This document shows, piece after piece, positions 1-8,396 of a stretch of DNA of 32,170 nt; positions within the stretch are counted from its first letter, which is position 1, and the number at the start of each line of letters is the position of its first letter. The notes beneath the pieces were generated by a model. The model ran no database searches. It saw only the letters and a list, made by a program, of their open reading frames with translations, and was not told where the DNA came from. The translations under genes were made by a program, and so were the position numbers. The stretch lies in assembly GCA_021846505.1 (NCBI GenBank), contig JAJZWV010000044.1, forward strand, positions 1 through 32,170, read 5' to 3'. The DNA comes from Bacillota bacterium (GTDB lineage Bacteria > Bacillota > Sulfobacillia > Sulfobacillales > JAIMBI01).

Positions 1-210
1 AGCCAACGTGGGATGCGCTGGCCCCGCGGCGGGGCACCAGTCATGGCCCCCTGCGGGCTCTGGCCCGATCCGCGCGGTGGACTGCCTTCTGGGCGCCCAC
101 CCTCAGCGGTGCGGCGCATGAGTCCCACCGCCACTTTCTGTCCACAAAAGCATGCCACACCCCCCTCTGGCCCGCGCTGGGTGTGAATTTGGCCGCGCAG
201 CCAGCACCCA
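1..210. other. Left-edge stretch with no recognisable gene
   Basis: I see no convincing coding region, RNA gene or repeat here. A minus-strand reading frame starting at an ATG near 120 runs off the left edge, but its product is Gly/Pro/Arg-rich with no recognisable motif, and I do not call it. The stretch probably holds the end of the neighbouring intergenic region. Confidence 0.5.
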
Positions 211-214
211 CTCA

Positions 215-247
215 TTGACACCCCGTTCCTAAGCGACGTAATGTAAT
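215..247 (+). promoter_or_regulatory. Candidate sigma-A promoter for the peptide ABC operon
   Basis: A perfect -35 hexamer TTGACA lies at 215-220. Downstream is an AT-rich stretch offering TAATGT at 239-244 (18 bp spacer, weak match) or TGTAAT at 242-247 (5 of 6, but a 21 bp spacer). No other AT-rich promoter-like stretch stands out ahead of the first gene at 568. If used, it would give a leader of about 310 nt. Confidence 0.35.
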
Positions 248-250
248 CGT

Positions 251-270
251 GATTCTTACTATTGAGAATC
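251..270. repeat. Inverted repeat at the predicted transcription start (operator-like)
   Basis: GATTCT at 251-256 and AGAATC at 265-270 form a perfect 6 bp dyad with an 8 bp centre. It lies immediately downstream of the candidate -10 at 239-247, where a repressor would block initiation. It could equally be a small hairpin at the 5' end of the leader. No regulator gene lies next to it, so the binding protein is unknown. Confidence 0.3.
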
Positions 271-547
271 CTGGTGGGCGCGGCAGAGGCCGGTCCAGGT
301 ACCTTGAGATTTCCTGCAGGAACTTCGGCGTCGATGGCGAATGTTTACGCTTGGTGTCGCGAAGCGGGACGATGCGGAGCCTGCAGCCCGACAGCCGGAA
401 TCGCGGTTCTCGAGGTCCGTTGGTTCCCATTTGGTCGCTTCCCGATCGTCCGATGATCTTGTGGCGATTCCCTCCAACTGGGCGCCTCGAGCCAAGTTGC
501 AACAGTCGCCGGGGTCCCGGCCAACGGTTGGCGGCCCATCACCGTTC
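271..547 (+). other. Long untranslated leader ahead of the ABC operon
   Basis: No gene is supported between the putative promoter and the ribosome binding site at 548-554. The stretch contains a perfect 12 bp palindrome, TTCCTGCAGGAA, at 311-322. I recognised no riboswitch or T-box core. It may be a regulated leader or simply intergenic sequence. Confidence 0.35.
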
Positions 548-567
548 AAGGAGGAGTCAGGGTTATT

Positions 568-2289
568 ATGAAATTTCGCTCAGTCGGATGGATGGGAGCG
601 GCGCTGGCGTCCCTCTCGCTGCTGGCGGCCGGATGCGGCTCCAGTCCATCGACTCCCACGGCGAGCAGCGTCACTTCCATCACGCTGCCGGGTGCCGTGC
701 AGGGCGAGCCAAACTGGTGGTTTCCCATCAGCCCAGCGTCCGTGTGCAGCACCATTAACGGAGACACCAACGGGATGATGTATCGGCCGCTCTTGTTCAT
801 CTCGAAGACGGACGGCATTGACTACGCCCGGTCGATCGCGAGCGGCGTGACGGTCAGCAACAACGGCCAGACGTACACCATTCACATGAACCCCAAGTGG
901 AAGTGGTCGAACGGCCAGCCCATCACCGCGCAGAATGTGGCACTCGGGTTCAACATCCTCATGGCCGCGAGCCAGAGCAACGCGGTGTGGACGCAGTGCG
1001 GCGCCGGCATCGGCGGCGTGCCCTCGGACATCAAGAGCGGCAAGGTGGTTGGCAACACCTTTGTGGTGAAAACCACGAAGCCGGTCAACCCGACCTGGTT
1101 CATCCACAACGGCTTGGGCCAGCTGATTCCGATTCCCCAAGTCTGGAACCACTCCAGCAACATGGCGAGCGAGCTGAAGTTCATTCAGAAGTATGGCAAC
1201 TCGCCCTACAACCCCCTGTTCAAGGTTGTGGACGGGCCGTACAAGTTTGGCGGCTTCAAGAACAACTCGTACTGGAAGCTGGTGGCCAACAAGAGCTACA
1301 CCGGCCCCACCAAGGCGACCATCACCAGCATCACGTTTGAGTACTTCACGTCGCCGGCGGCCCAGTTTGCGGCTATGCGCCGCCACCAGTTCCCCGAGGC
1401 GGGGCTGCCCAACTCGTTCTACAAAGACAGGAGCCAGCTCGCGCCGTACTACACGGTGCAGCCGGGGGTGCCGTCGTGGTGCTTCAACTACATGCAGCCC
1501 AACTTCAGCACGCAGGCTGCGGGCATCGGCGGGCTGTTTAACAAGCTGTACTTCCGCCAGGCCCTGCAGATGGGCGTCGACCAGGCGGCCATGATCAAGG
1601 ACCTGCAAAATGGCTCCGGCTCGGTGATGCACGGGGTGATTCCCGCGACGCCGAAAAACGTGTACTACGACTCGGCGACCAAGAACTACGGGTACAACCC
1701 GGCCGCCGGCAAGAAGCTCCTGGAGCAGCACGGCTGGGCGCCCAACAGCTCTGGCGTCATGACGCGCACCAAGAACGGCAAGACGCAGACGCTGGCGTTC
1801 CCGTTCCAAATTATCAGTGGGTCCACCACCGTCACCAATGAGGCTCAGCTCATGAAGCAGGACTGGGCGAGGGAAGGCATCGACGTCACCATCCAGACCG
1901 TGCCGTTCAACCAGGCCATCGCGGACGCCACGCAGGCGAGCCCGGGCGTCTCCAAGTGGGCGCTCATCTGGTGGGGCGGCGGCTGGTGCTACGAGCCGGA
2001 CTACTACCCCACCGGGGGCGGCTTGTTCAAGCCCGGCTCGGCAGCCAACTACGGCGGCCTGAACGACCCCACGCTGACGGCGGCCATCAACAAGACGTAT
2101 GCGGTGTCCAGCCCGTCCGCGACGCTTAGGAATCTGGACAACTACCAGATGATTGCGGCGCAGCAGCTTCCGGTCATCTTCGTCCCCGAGGACTATGGGT
2201 TCGTGGTGCGCAACAAGACCCTGAAGGGCTTGAAGTCCGCCTACAACCCGGTGACCACGGCTGAGTGGTACAACCACTGGACGGACTAG
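568..2289 (+). CDS. Peptide/solute ABC transporter substrate-binding lipoprotein
   Basis: This is a 573-residue extracytoplasmic binding protein of the SBP_bac_5 (OppA/DppA) family, which captures peptides or other small solutes for import. The N terminus is a lipoprotein signal: a short basic start, a hydrophobic core and the lipobox LAAGC with the lipidated Cys at residue 23, followed by a Ser/Thr/Pro-rich tether. The mature part carries the family's usual region around residues 100-120 (Trp-rich, followed by an NGQPITA stretch). An AAGGAGG ribosome site at 548-554 supports the ATG at 568. Two permease genes follow on the same strand, so it is the first gene of an importer operon. The substrate cannot be told from sequence; opines, nickel and other ligands are also bound by this family. 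Confidence 0.93.
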   Translation: MKFRSVGWMGAALASLSLLAAGCGSSPSTPTASSVTSITLPGAVQGEPNWWFPISPASVCSTINGDTNGMMYRPLLFISKTDGIDYARSIASGVTVSNNGQTYTIHMNPKWKWSNGQPITAQNVALGFNILMAASQSNAVWTQCGAGIGGVPSDIKSGKVVGNTFVVKTTKPVNPTWFIHNGLGQLIPIPQVWNHSSNMASELKFIQKYGNSPYNPLFKVVDGPYKFGGFKNNSYWKLVANKSYTGPTKATITSITFEYFTSPAAQFAAMRRHQFPEAGLPNSFYKDRSQLAPYYTVQPGVPSWCFNYMQPNFSTQAAGIGGLFNKLYFRQALQMGVDQAAMIKDLQNGSGSVMHGVIPATPKNVYYDSATKNYGYNPAAGKKLLEQHGWAPNSSGVMTRTKNGKTQTLAFPFQIISGSTTVTNEAQLMKQDWAREGIDVTIQTVPFNQAIADATQASPGVSKWALIWWGGGWCYEPDYYPTGGGLFKPGSAANYGGLNDPTLTAAINKTYAVSSPSATLRNLDNYQMIAAQQLPVIFVPEDYGFVVRNKTLKGLKSAYNPVTTAEWYNHWTD

Positions 2290-2426
2290 CATCCTCGCGG
2301 ACTTGCATGTGACTTGGGTGAGAGGATCCCGGTGGGGTGCGCCCTGCCGGGATCTCTCCCAAGGATAGAGCGGCCTGGTTGGCTCCGAATGCACCAAATG
2401 TACCGAACGAAAGGAGGCGACGGCTT

Positions 2427-3335
2427 ATGGCTATGCCACCCACCGAAGTCAGCGCGACGCTCGCTGAGCCCCAGCTGGGCCCCGATACTGGGCCTCGAGG
2501 CAATCGCCAATGGCAAATCTTTTGGTCCAGCCCGTTGGCTTGGGTCGGTCTAGGCCTGACCGTCTTTATGGTCCTGTTTTCTTTCGTGGGTCCCCTCGTC
2601 TATACCGTGAACCCTAACGCCACGCACCTCACGCACATTTTAGTCGGCCCCTCCTCTCGGTTTCCGCTGGGCACCAACGCCCTGGGCCGCGATGAGCTGG
2701 CCCGCCTCATGAAGGGCGGCCAGCTCACGCTGATTATCGGCTTTATCGCCGCCGCGCTGTCGATGGTGTTTGGCACCATTTACGGATTGGCCAGCGCGCT
2801 TGCCGGCGGGTTCACGGATGTCCTCATGATGCGCATCATCGATGTGCTGCTGGCCATCCCTGGCTTGTTCCTGCTGCTGCTGCTGGATTCCATGTTCACG
2901 CCCAATGCCGTGCTGCTGACGGCAATTTTTGCCGGCACCGCCTGGTTTGGCGTCACCCGCCTGGTGCGCTCCGAAGCGCTCAGCGTCCGCACCCGCGACT
3001 ATGTCGAAGCGGCGCGCAGCATGGGCGCCGGCACGTGGCGCATCATGCTGCGGCACCTGCTCCCCAACGTGATGGGCGTCGTGCTGGTCACCACCACCTT
3101 CCAGGTGGCGGGCGCCATCTTGGGCATTGCCACCCTGAGCTTTTTGGGCTTGGGCTTGCCGCCGCCGACTCCAAACTGGGGCGCGGAGCTGTCGAACGCC
3201 ATGACGTCCATGTTCCAAGGTGCGTGGTGGGTCATTTACCCCCCGGGCCTTTGCATCGTGTTCATTGAGCTCGGCGTCAATTTCCTGGGCGACGCCGTCC
3301 GGCAAGCGTTCGATCCCCGACTCTTGGGCAACTAA
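2427..3335 (+). CDS. ABC transporter permease, OppC/DppC type
   Basis: This is a 302-residue inner-membrane permease with an N-terminal OppC-like segment (first membrane helix about residues 35-60), the LGTNALGRDELARL entry motif and five further hydrophobic helices. The cytoplasmic EAA loop (EAARSMGAGTWRIMLRH) contacts the ATPase subunits. The frame is open upstream to an ATG at 2337, but the strong AAGGAGG at 2411-2417 sits 9 nt before the ATG at 2427, which I take as the start. It follows the binding protein by 137 bp and precedes an OppB-type permease by 23 bp. OppC preceding OppB reverses the usual B-then-C order. No ATP-binding subunit is encoded nearby, so the importer must borrow ATPases encoded elsewhere. 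Confidence 0.92.
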   Translation: MAMPPTEVSATLAEPQLGPDTGPRGNRQWQIFWSSPLAWVGLGLTVFMVLFSFVGPLVYTVNPNATHLTHILVGPSSRFPLGTNALGRDELARLMKGGQLTLIIGFIAAALSMVFGTIYGLASALAGGFTDVLMMRIIDVLLAIPGLFLLLLLDSMFTPNAVLLTAIFAGTAWFGVTRLVRSEALSVRTRDYVEAARSMGAGTWRIMLRHLLPNVMGVVLVTTTFQVAGAILGIATLSFLGLGLPPPTPNWGAELSNAMTSMFQGAWWVIYPPGLCIVFIELGVNFLGDAVRQAFDPRLLGN

Positions 3336-3358
3336 CCCGATCGAAAGGAGTGAGGCCG

Positions 3359-4309
3359 ATGGGCCGCTACGTTCTTCAGCGATTCGTGCAGGCCATTCCC
3401 ACCGTGATTGGGCTCACGATTGTGAGCTTCATGCTGGTGCACATTACCCCCGGCGGCCCCGCCTACGCCATGCTGGGCCCCAAGGCCACTCCCGCCCGGG
3501 TCGCGGCGGTCAACCGTGCGCTGGGTTTGAACCTGCCGCTCTGGGACCAGTACGGCATTTGGGCCTGGCAATTGCTGCACCTGAACCTTGGAACCTCGTA
3601 CTTCTATCTCCAGCCGGTCACCAAGTTGATTGAGCAGGCCCTGCCCGTGACGCTCGCCATTGTAGGGATCAGCTATGTGCTGGCCCACGGCATTGCGGTG
3701 GTGCTGGGCAGCATCCAAGCCTACTTCAAGAACGGCTGGTTTGACCACTCCGTCACCAGCGTCAACTACTTCCTGTACTCCATGCCTGGCTTCTGGCTGG
3801 CGATTCTGCTGCTGGTGTGGTTTGCGGTGGACATTCCGCTGTTCCCCACCGGCAATCTGTGCGATCCCAACGAGGTGTGCAACTTGGGCACTTGGGCCTA
3901 CCACATGGTCCTGCCCGTCGCGTCCCTGACCATCGGCACCGTGGCCGGCTGGGCGCGGTACATGCGCACGTCCATGACCGACACGCTGGTGCAGGACTAC
4001 ATCCGCACCGCGCGTGCCAAGGGCCTCTCGGAGACGCGCGTGCTGTTCAAGCACGCCTGGCGCAACTCCGTGCTGCCGCTCATCACGCTGCTGGGCTACT
4101 TCTTCCCCACCATCTTTGGCGGCGCCTTGGTGGTGGAGGAGATTTTCAACATCCCCGGGATGGGCCTCTTGACGTTCAACGCCGCCATCAAGCGAGACTA
4201 CCCGATCGTCATGGCCGCGGTGCTCATCGGCGGCATCCTGGTGGTGATTGGCAACTTGGTGGCTGACCTGCTGTACGGACTGGTGGATCCGCGAATCTCG
4301 TACGGCTAG
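3359..4309 (+). CDS. ABC transporter permease, OppB/DppB type
   Basis: This is a 316-residue inner-membrane permease, the heterodimer partner of the preceding OppC-like subunit. It begins with the typical OppB start (short basic stretch, then a long first helix) and the periplasmic TPGGPAYAMLG segment. It has a central EAA-type loop (TARAKGLSETRVLFKHAWRN) and ends with VDPRISYG, the usual C-terminal motif. An AAAGGAG at 3344-3350 fits the ATG at 3359; an in-frame GTG at 3350 overlaps that site and is rejected. It is the last gene of the operon and is followed by a strong hairpin. A Cys-containing loop (NLCDPNEVCNLG) near residue 170 between two helices is less usual. Confidence 0.92.
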   Translation: MGRYVLQRFVQAIPTVIGLTIVSFMLVHITPGGPAYAMLGPKATPARVAAVNRALGLNLPLWDQYGIWAWQLLHLNLGTSYFYLQPVTKLIEQALPVTLAIVGISYVLAHGIAVVLGSIQAYFKNGWFDHSVTSVNYFLYSMPGFWLAILLLVWFAVDIPLFPTGNLCDPNEVCNLGTWAYHMVLPVASLTIGTVAGWARYMRTSMTDTLVQDYIRTARAKGLSETRVLFKHAWRNSVLPLITLLGYFFPTIFGGALVVEEIFNIPGMGLLTFNAAIKRDYPIVMAAVLIGGILVVIGNLVADLLYGLVDPRISYG

Positions 4310-4324
4310 GCGCTCGCGATCCAT

Positions 4325-4361
4325 GCGAAAGCACTCCGGAGTGGATCCGGGGTGCTTTCGC
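4325..4361. terminator. Strong hairpin terminator between the ABC operon and spoIVA
   Basis: The arms GCGAAAGCACTCCGGA (4325-4340) and TCCGGGGTGCTTTCGC (4346-4361) pair over 16 bp with one mismatch and a 5 nt loop. The hairpin starts 15 bp after the oppB-like stop and lies 65 bp past the spoIVA stop on the other strand, so it can serve both convergent genes. The U tract is short (TTT on the plus side). Confidence 0.75.
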
Positions 4362-4426
4362 TTTGCGTGGTGCATCGGCACGGCACGTGGTGGGTTGCCG
4401 CCGGCCCGCGCCCCAGCCGCTCATGT

Positions 4427-5905
4427 TCAGATGATGATGCAAATGAGGCCCCCCGAGCCTTCGTTGATAATCCGCTGGAGGGTTTCCTGCAACTTCTCCT
4501 GCGCGTTTTCCGGCATCCGAAACAGCTTCGCCTGAATGCCCTCGCGCACCAGGTCGTGAAGCGGCTTGCCAAACAAATTCGTGTCCCACAGCCGGCCGGG
4601 GTCGTCCTCGAACTGCTCCATCAGGTAGCGCACCAACTCATCCGCCTGGCGCTCTGTCCCAATAATCGGCGTGATCTCGGTCTCGATGTCCGCACGAATC
4701 ATGTGGATGGACGGAGCCGTCGCCTTCAGGCGCACTCCGAATTGATTGCCGCGGCGGATGAGCTCCGGCTCGGCCAGGTCCAACTCCTCGATTCGAGGCG
4801 CCACCATCCCATACCCACCCGAACGCACCTCCCGGACGGCATCTTCCACCTTGTCCCACTCCGCCTTGGCGACCACGAATTGCCCCCACAGCTTCATGAC
4901 ATCCGCGCGGTCCGCAACGCGGCGATCCGCCATTTCCCCCAGCACTCGGTAAAACAAATCATCTTCGGCAGCGACCTGAATGACAGCCCGCCCGGTCCCC
5001 AGCTCCAGGGCATCCAGCCGAACCGCGCCCACAGAATCCTGTGCCCGCAGATCCGTGACAGCCCCCTCAATGTCGCGCACACGGCTGACCGCCACCCGTG
5101 CCTCCTCCATGACGCGGCTAAACTGCTCCGCGAGCCAGTGGCTGTCGGGGAGGGAGGCGGGCCAGCCCGTCAGCACGACAGACAAATCGCTCACCGGAAA
5201 CTCGTACAGCACCTGCTCTAAGAGGTGAACCAAGTCTCCCTGCCGAAGCTCCTGGCAGTTCAGCGGCACCACGGGGACGTCGTAATCCACGGCCAGCGCT
5301 TCGGCCAGCTCCAGCGTCACCTCGTCGGTCGGCACCTGCGAATTCAGCACCACGCAGAAGGGCTTGCCCAGCTCCTTCAGCTCAGTTACCACGCGCTCTT
5401 CCGCTGCGACAAATTGCTCCCGCGTGATTTCCCCAAACGAGCCGTCCGTTGTCACCACCAATCCGATGGTGGAGTGCTCGGCAATCACCTTCCGGGTGCC
5501 GATTTCCGCCGCCTCCTCAAATGGCATGGGCTCCTCGGACCACGGCGTCAGGACCATCCGAGGGTCCTCATTTTCGCTGTACCCCAGGGCCGCTCCCACC
5601 GAGTAGCCAACGCAGTCCACCAGCCGCGCGCGCAGGCTCACCTGCTCGTTGAGCTGGATCTCCACGCCGTCGTCCGGGATGAATTTCGGCTCCGTGGTCA
5701 TAATGGTGCGCCCGGCCCCGCTTTGGGGCAGCGCGTCAATCGCACGCTCCCGCTCATTGGGATCGTCGATGGCGGGCAACACCATCCGCTCCATAAACCG
5801 CTTGATAAACGTGGACTTGCCAGTGCGGACCGGACCCACGACCCCAATGTAGACATCTCCTCCGGTACGCTCTGCCAGATCCTTGAACAGGTCGAACTTC
5901 TCCAT
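4427..5905 (-). CDS. spoIVA: Stage IV sporulation protein A (spore coat morphogenetic ATPase)
   Basis: SpoIVA forms the basement layer of the spore coat on the forespore outer membrane and polymerises on ATP hydrolysis. The product is 492 residues, the length I recall for Bacillus subtilis SpoIVA. The start MEKFDLFKDLAERTGGDVY matches the family, followed by the Walker A-like GPVRTGKS at residues 24-31 and the Walker B-like DCVGY at 97-101. The conserved middle (TPWSEEPMPFEEAAEIGTRK) and C-terminal end (IINEGSGGLICIII) are intact. The frame is open to about 6073, but family alignment and the purine-rich site just upstream place the ATG at 5905. It is the last gene of the minus-strand series after der. 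A near-consensus sigma-E promoter lies about 165 bp upstream. Its usual neighbour gpsA is absent. Confidence 0.97.
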   Translation of the reverse strand: MEKFDLFKDLAERTGGDVYIGVVGPVRTGKSTFIKRFMERMVLPAIDDPNERERAIDALPQSGAGRTIMTTEPKFIPDDGVEIQLNEQVSLRARLVDCVGYSVGAALGYSENEDPRMVLTPWSEEPMPFEEAAEIGTRKVIAEHSTIGLVVTTDGSFGEITREQFVAAEERVVTELKELGKPFCVVLNSQVPTDEVTLELAEALAVDYDVPVVPLNCQELRQGDLVHLLEQVLYEFPVSDLSVVLTGWPASLPDSHWLAEQFSRVMEEARVAVSRVRDIEGAVTDLRAQDSVGAVRLDALELGTGRAVIQVAAEDDLFYRVLGEMADRRVADRADVMKLWGQFVVAKAEWDKVEDAVREVRSGGYGMVAPRIEELDLAEPELIRRGNQFGVRLKATAPSIHMIRADIETEITPIIGTERQADELVRYLMEQFEDDPGRLWDTNLFGKPLHDLVREGIQAKLFRMPENAQEKLQETLQRIINEGSGGLICIII

Positions 5906-6222
5906 GCCCCCGCTTCCCTCCCCCGCTGCTCGGCTGGTGTCACCGCGCCACCGTCGCCATGCGCTCGCAGCCCCTTGCGCCCTCACTCTTGGCGTCGCCG
6001 TCGGCGGGCGGCAGCGCTCACGCCTCGTCCTCGGACCATCCGGGCAGCCGCACCGGCTTTTGTCCTCCAGCACCGTATGTCCGCCCCTGCCACGATATGA
6101 AGAGGCGTCAGCGACGACACGAACAATCTGCCAGTGCGGTGAGAAGAGTGAGGCTGCCCGGGGATGCAGGGCATGCCGCGAAATCCGAAGCGGGATCCGC
6201 CGGGCTGGCCGCGCGCCGCCAC
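5906..6222 (-). other. Intergenic region between der and spoIVA
   Basis: This 317 bp gap has no convincing gene. In Bacilli gpsA and small yph genes lie here, but I see no remnant of them. It holds the sigma-E-like promoter at 6072-6100 and, beyond it, a leader of roughly 160 nt up to spoIVA in which I recognised no further structure. Confidence 0.5.
6072..6100 (-). promoter_or_regulatory. Sigma-E-type promoter for spoIVA
   Basis: On the minus strand TCATATC (6100-6094) is followed after 14 nt by CATACGGT (6079-6072). From established knowledge, the mother-cell sigma-E consensus is about KMATATT, 14-15 nt, CATACAHT. The match is 6 of 7 at -35 and close to full at -10 (only CA to CG differs in the conserved core), with correct spacing. 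It points at spoIVA, a known sigma-E target in Bacillus. Confidence 0.72.
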
Positions 6223-7545
6223 CTAAAGCGGTGTGTCAGCCTCGGCACGCGTTCGGTGCGGGCGGAAGGAGAGCCGGACCGGCGAGCCGGCAAAGTCCCA
6301 GCGCTCGCGGATGCGACGCTCGAGGTGCCGCCGGTACGAAAAGTGCACGAGCTCGGGGTCGTTGGCGAAAAACACAAAGTGCGGTGGGGCGGCGCCCACC
6401 TGGGTGCCGTAGTAGAGCCGCACCGGCCGCCCATGGCGCGTCGGCGGCGGAACAATCGCCACCGTCTCTCGCAGCATGCGGTTCACGGCTCCCGTGGACA
6501 CACGCCGGCCGAAGTTGGCATGGGCTCTGGCCATGGGCTCCCACAGGCGCTCCACGCCCCAGCCCGTCTTGACAGAGAGCGCCACAATCGGCGCATATGT
6601 CAGAAAGTCAAATTGCGACCGAATCCCCGGCAGCAGGGCGCGCGTGCTGGGAACCAAGTCGGCCTTGTTAATCACCAGCACCGCCGCGCGGTGGTGGCGC
6701 ACCACCTGGCTGGCGATGCGGAGATCCTGATGGCTCGCGGGATCCTCCGCCGACACCATCAGCAGGACCAAGTCGGCGTCCCGAATGGCCTCCAAGGTGC
6801 GCTGCACGGTTTTTGACTCCAGCTCGGCGCGGATCCGGGCTGGCCGCCGCAAGCCGGCCGTATCCAGCAGCTCCAACCGCCCCGCCGGGGTATCCAGCCG
6901 CACATTGACCACGTCCCGAGTGGTGCCGGCAATCGGGGTCACCAAAGTGCGCTCCCGGCCCACCAGCCGATTCACCAGCGACGACTTCCCGACATTGGGC
7001 CGCCCGGCAATGGCCACACGAATCAGCGGGGGGGCCTCCGCGGCCTCTTCGAGTGCCGGGCCTGGAAAGCGACCTACCACCAGGTCCAGCAAATCCCCGA
7101 TGTTTAAGCCATGCGTGGCGGACACCGGAACCGGGTCGCCCAGCCCCAGCCGATACAGGTCAGTGAGGTCCACGCGCCCCTCCGCCTTGTTGGCCACGAG
7201 CAACACCTCCTTCGAGGTTTTCCGCAGCAGATCCGCCACGGCTTCATCGGCCGCCGACAAATCCTCCTGGGCGTTCACGACCAGCGCAATCACGTCCGCC
7301 TCCCGAATGGCGCGCATGGTTTGGCGGCGCATGTAGGCGGGCATTTCATCGTCCGACTCCGCTTCCCACAGCCCCCCGGTGTCCACCACCTGGAAGTGAT
7401 GGCCGTTCCAGTCGGTTTCCGCGTACAGCCGATCCCGCGTCACGCCTGGCTCGTCGCGCACTAGCGCTTGGCGCACCTCGGCGATGCGGTTGAACAATGC
7501 GGACTTGCCCACGTTGGGGCGCCCCACCAGGGCCAGGGTGTACAT
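6223..7545 (-). CDS. der: Ribosome-assembly GTPase Der (EngA)
   Basis: Der is an essential cytoplasmic GTPase with two tandem G domains that acts in maturation of the 50S ribosomal subunit. The 440-residue product has G1 motifs GRPNVGKS at residues 8-15 and again at 181-188, DTGG at 55-58 and DTAG at 228-231, and NKAE and NKAD guanine-specificity motifs in each domain. A KH-like C-terminal domain follows. The length is normal for the family. The ATG at 7545 has an AAAGGAG about 15 nt upstream. It lies between a small membrane protein gene (76 bp upstream) and spoIVA, matching the conserved cmk-plsC-S1-der-spoIVA order of spore formers. The track record of this gene order makes the assignment firm. 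Confidence 0.97.
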   Translation of the reverse strand: MYTLALVGRPNVGKSALFNRIAEVRQALVRDEPGVTRDRLYAETDWNGHHFQVVDTGGLWEAESDDEMPAYMRRQTMRAIREADVIALVVNAQEDLSAADEAVADLLRKTSKEVLLVANKAEGRVDLTDLYRLGLGDPVPVSATHGLNIGDLLDLVVGRFPGPALEEAAEAPPLIRVAIAGRPNVGKSSLVNRLVGRERTLVTPIAGTTRDVVNVRLDTPAGRLELLDTAGLRRPARIRAELESKTVQRTLEAIRDADLVLLMVSAEDPASHQDLRIASQVVRHHRAAVLVINKADLVPSTRALLPGIRSQFDFLTYAPIVALSVKTGWGVERLWEPMARAHANFGRRVSTGAVNRMLRETVAIVPPPTRHGRPVRLYYGTQVGAAPPHFVFFANDPELVHFSYRRHLERRIRERWDFAGSPVRLSFRPHRTRAEADTPL

Positions 7546-7621
7546 TCGGCTAGTCTCGCTCCTTTTCGGATGGTGGCCGCCCGAGGGACTCCCGGCCCGC
7601 AGGATGGCAGGCGGCGCTTGG

Positions 7622-8203
7622 CTAGTCTACCAGCCTTTTCGCCCTCCAGCCACAGCGACGGCGCTGGCGGCCCACGAGTGCGCCCGTCAGAAACGCCACC
7701 GCGCCCGCTGCCGTAGCCAGATACCAGGACGCCGCCCCCCAGGCGCTGGGCGCGCCGTGGCCGAGGGCGCTGAGCGCCGCGCCGCCCACGGCCGCCGACG
7801 CCCCCAAGACCGGCTCACCCACCGCTAAGCCCGCGAGGATGCCCAGCACGGCGCCCTCCGGGCCGATGATGCCCGTCGGCCAATTCAGGGGCGCCCCGAA
7901 GGGCACCAGCACCCGCAAGGCAAGGCCAGCCGCCGCCAGCGGCAGCCAGGTGACAAACAGCCACGGGCGCTGAGCCGACGTCGCGGCGGCGGCGGCCACC
8001 AGCACCAAAAGGCCCAGGTCCACCCGCTCGCGGCCGCCGGGACCCATCCCGGCGCTCCACCAGCCCAGGATCCACAGCGCCAGCGTGCCCCCCAGCCACC
8101 ATCGGCCCCGGCCCGCCCAGGGTGCGCGGAGCCCCGACGGCCAACCGGTCGCCATCATTAGGGCAGTGACGGCGATAACGGTTTCCGCTGCGACCAGGTG
8201 CAA
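7622..8203 (-). CDS. Integral membrane protein of unknown function
   Basis: This 193-residue protein has about six hydrophobic segments separated by short Gly/Pro/Arg loops and a basic C-terminal tail (RQRRRCGWRAKR). I do not recognise the family. It lacks the GSxPxG-type motif expected of the acyltransferase PlsY, which sits near der in some clostridia. Translation probably starts at the TTG at 8203, since GGAGGG lies 5 nt before it and no in-frame ATG near the N terminus has a site. It precedes der by 76 bp on the same strand and may be co-transcribed. Divergent bioY starts about 190 bp away. Calling it real rests on the membrane-helix pattern, the ribosome site and the operon position. Confidence 0.7.
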   Translation of the reverse strand: MHLVAAETVIAVTALMMATGWPSGLRAPWAGRGRWWLGGTLALWILGWWSAGMGPGGRERVDLGLLVLVAAAAATSAQRPWLFVTWLPLAAAGLALRVLVPFGAPLNWPTGIIGPEGAVLGILAGLAVGEPVLGASAAVGGAALSALGHGAPSAWGAASWYLATAAGAVAFLTGALVGRQRRRCGWRAKRLVD

Positions 8204-8396
8204 CCCATCCCTCCAAGCCTCAGGATCCGCGCGGCGGCCCTCGTGTATACTGCTCGACAGCGGCAGCGTCGTGGTAGGCTAAAGACGCGGCGCACCCGCC
8301 GCGATGGGCGCTGATTGCCAGTCCGGCGTGCATGCCCTAAGACGACCTAATGACGAGCCCGAGGGAGGGAGCGGCGGGCGAATCTGCCGCAGCAAC

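Noticed and set aside
580-2397. Long minus-strand open frame of 605 codons opposite the binding-protein gene
   Set aside because: It is an antisense shadow caused by high GC at codon third positions; its product is Arg/His/Val-rich with no motif, while the plus strand encodes a clear lipoprotein.
3332-4381. Minus-strand frame of 349 codons opposite the OppB-like gene
   Set aside because: Gln/His/Arg-rich composition without any domain; it mirrors a well-supported permease.
5906-6222. Possible remnant of gpsA between der and spoIVA
   Set aside because: No frame shows Rossmann-type or other GpsA motifs.
8246-8251. TATACT box upstream of bioY as a promoter -10
   Set aside because: No acceptable -35 hexamer at 16-18 bp and no properly spaced extended -10 TG.
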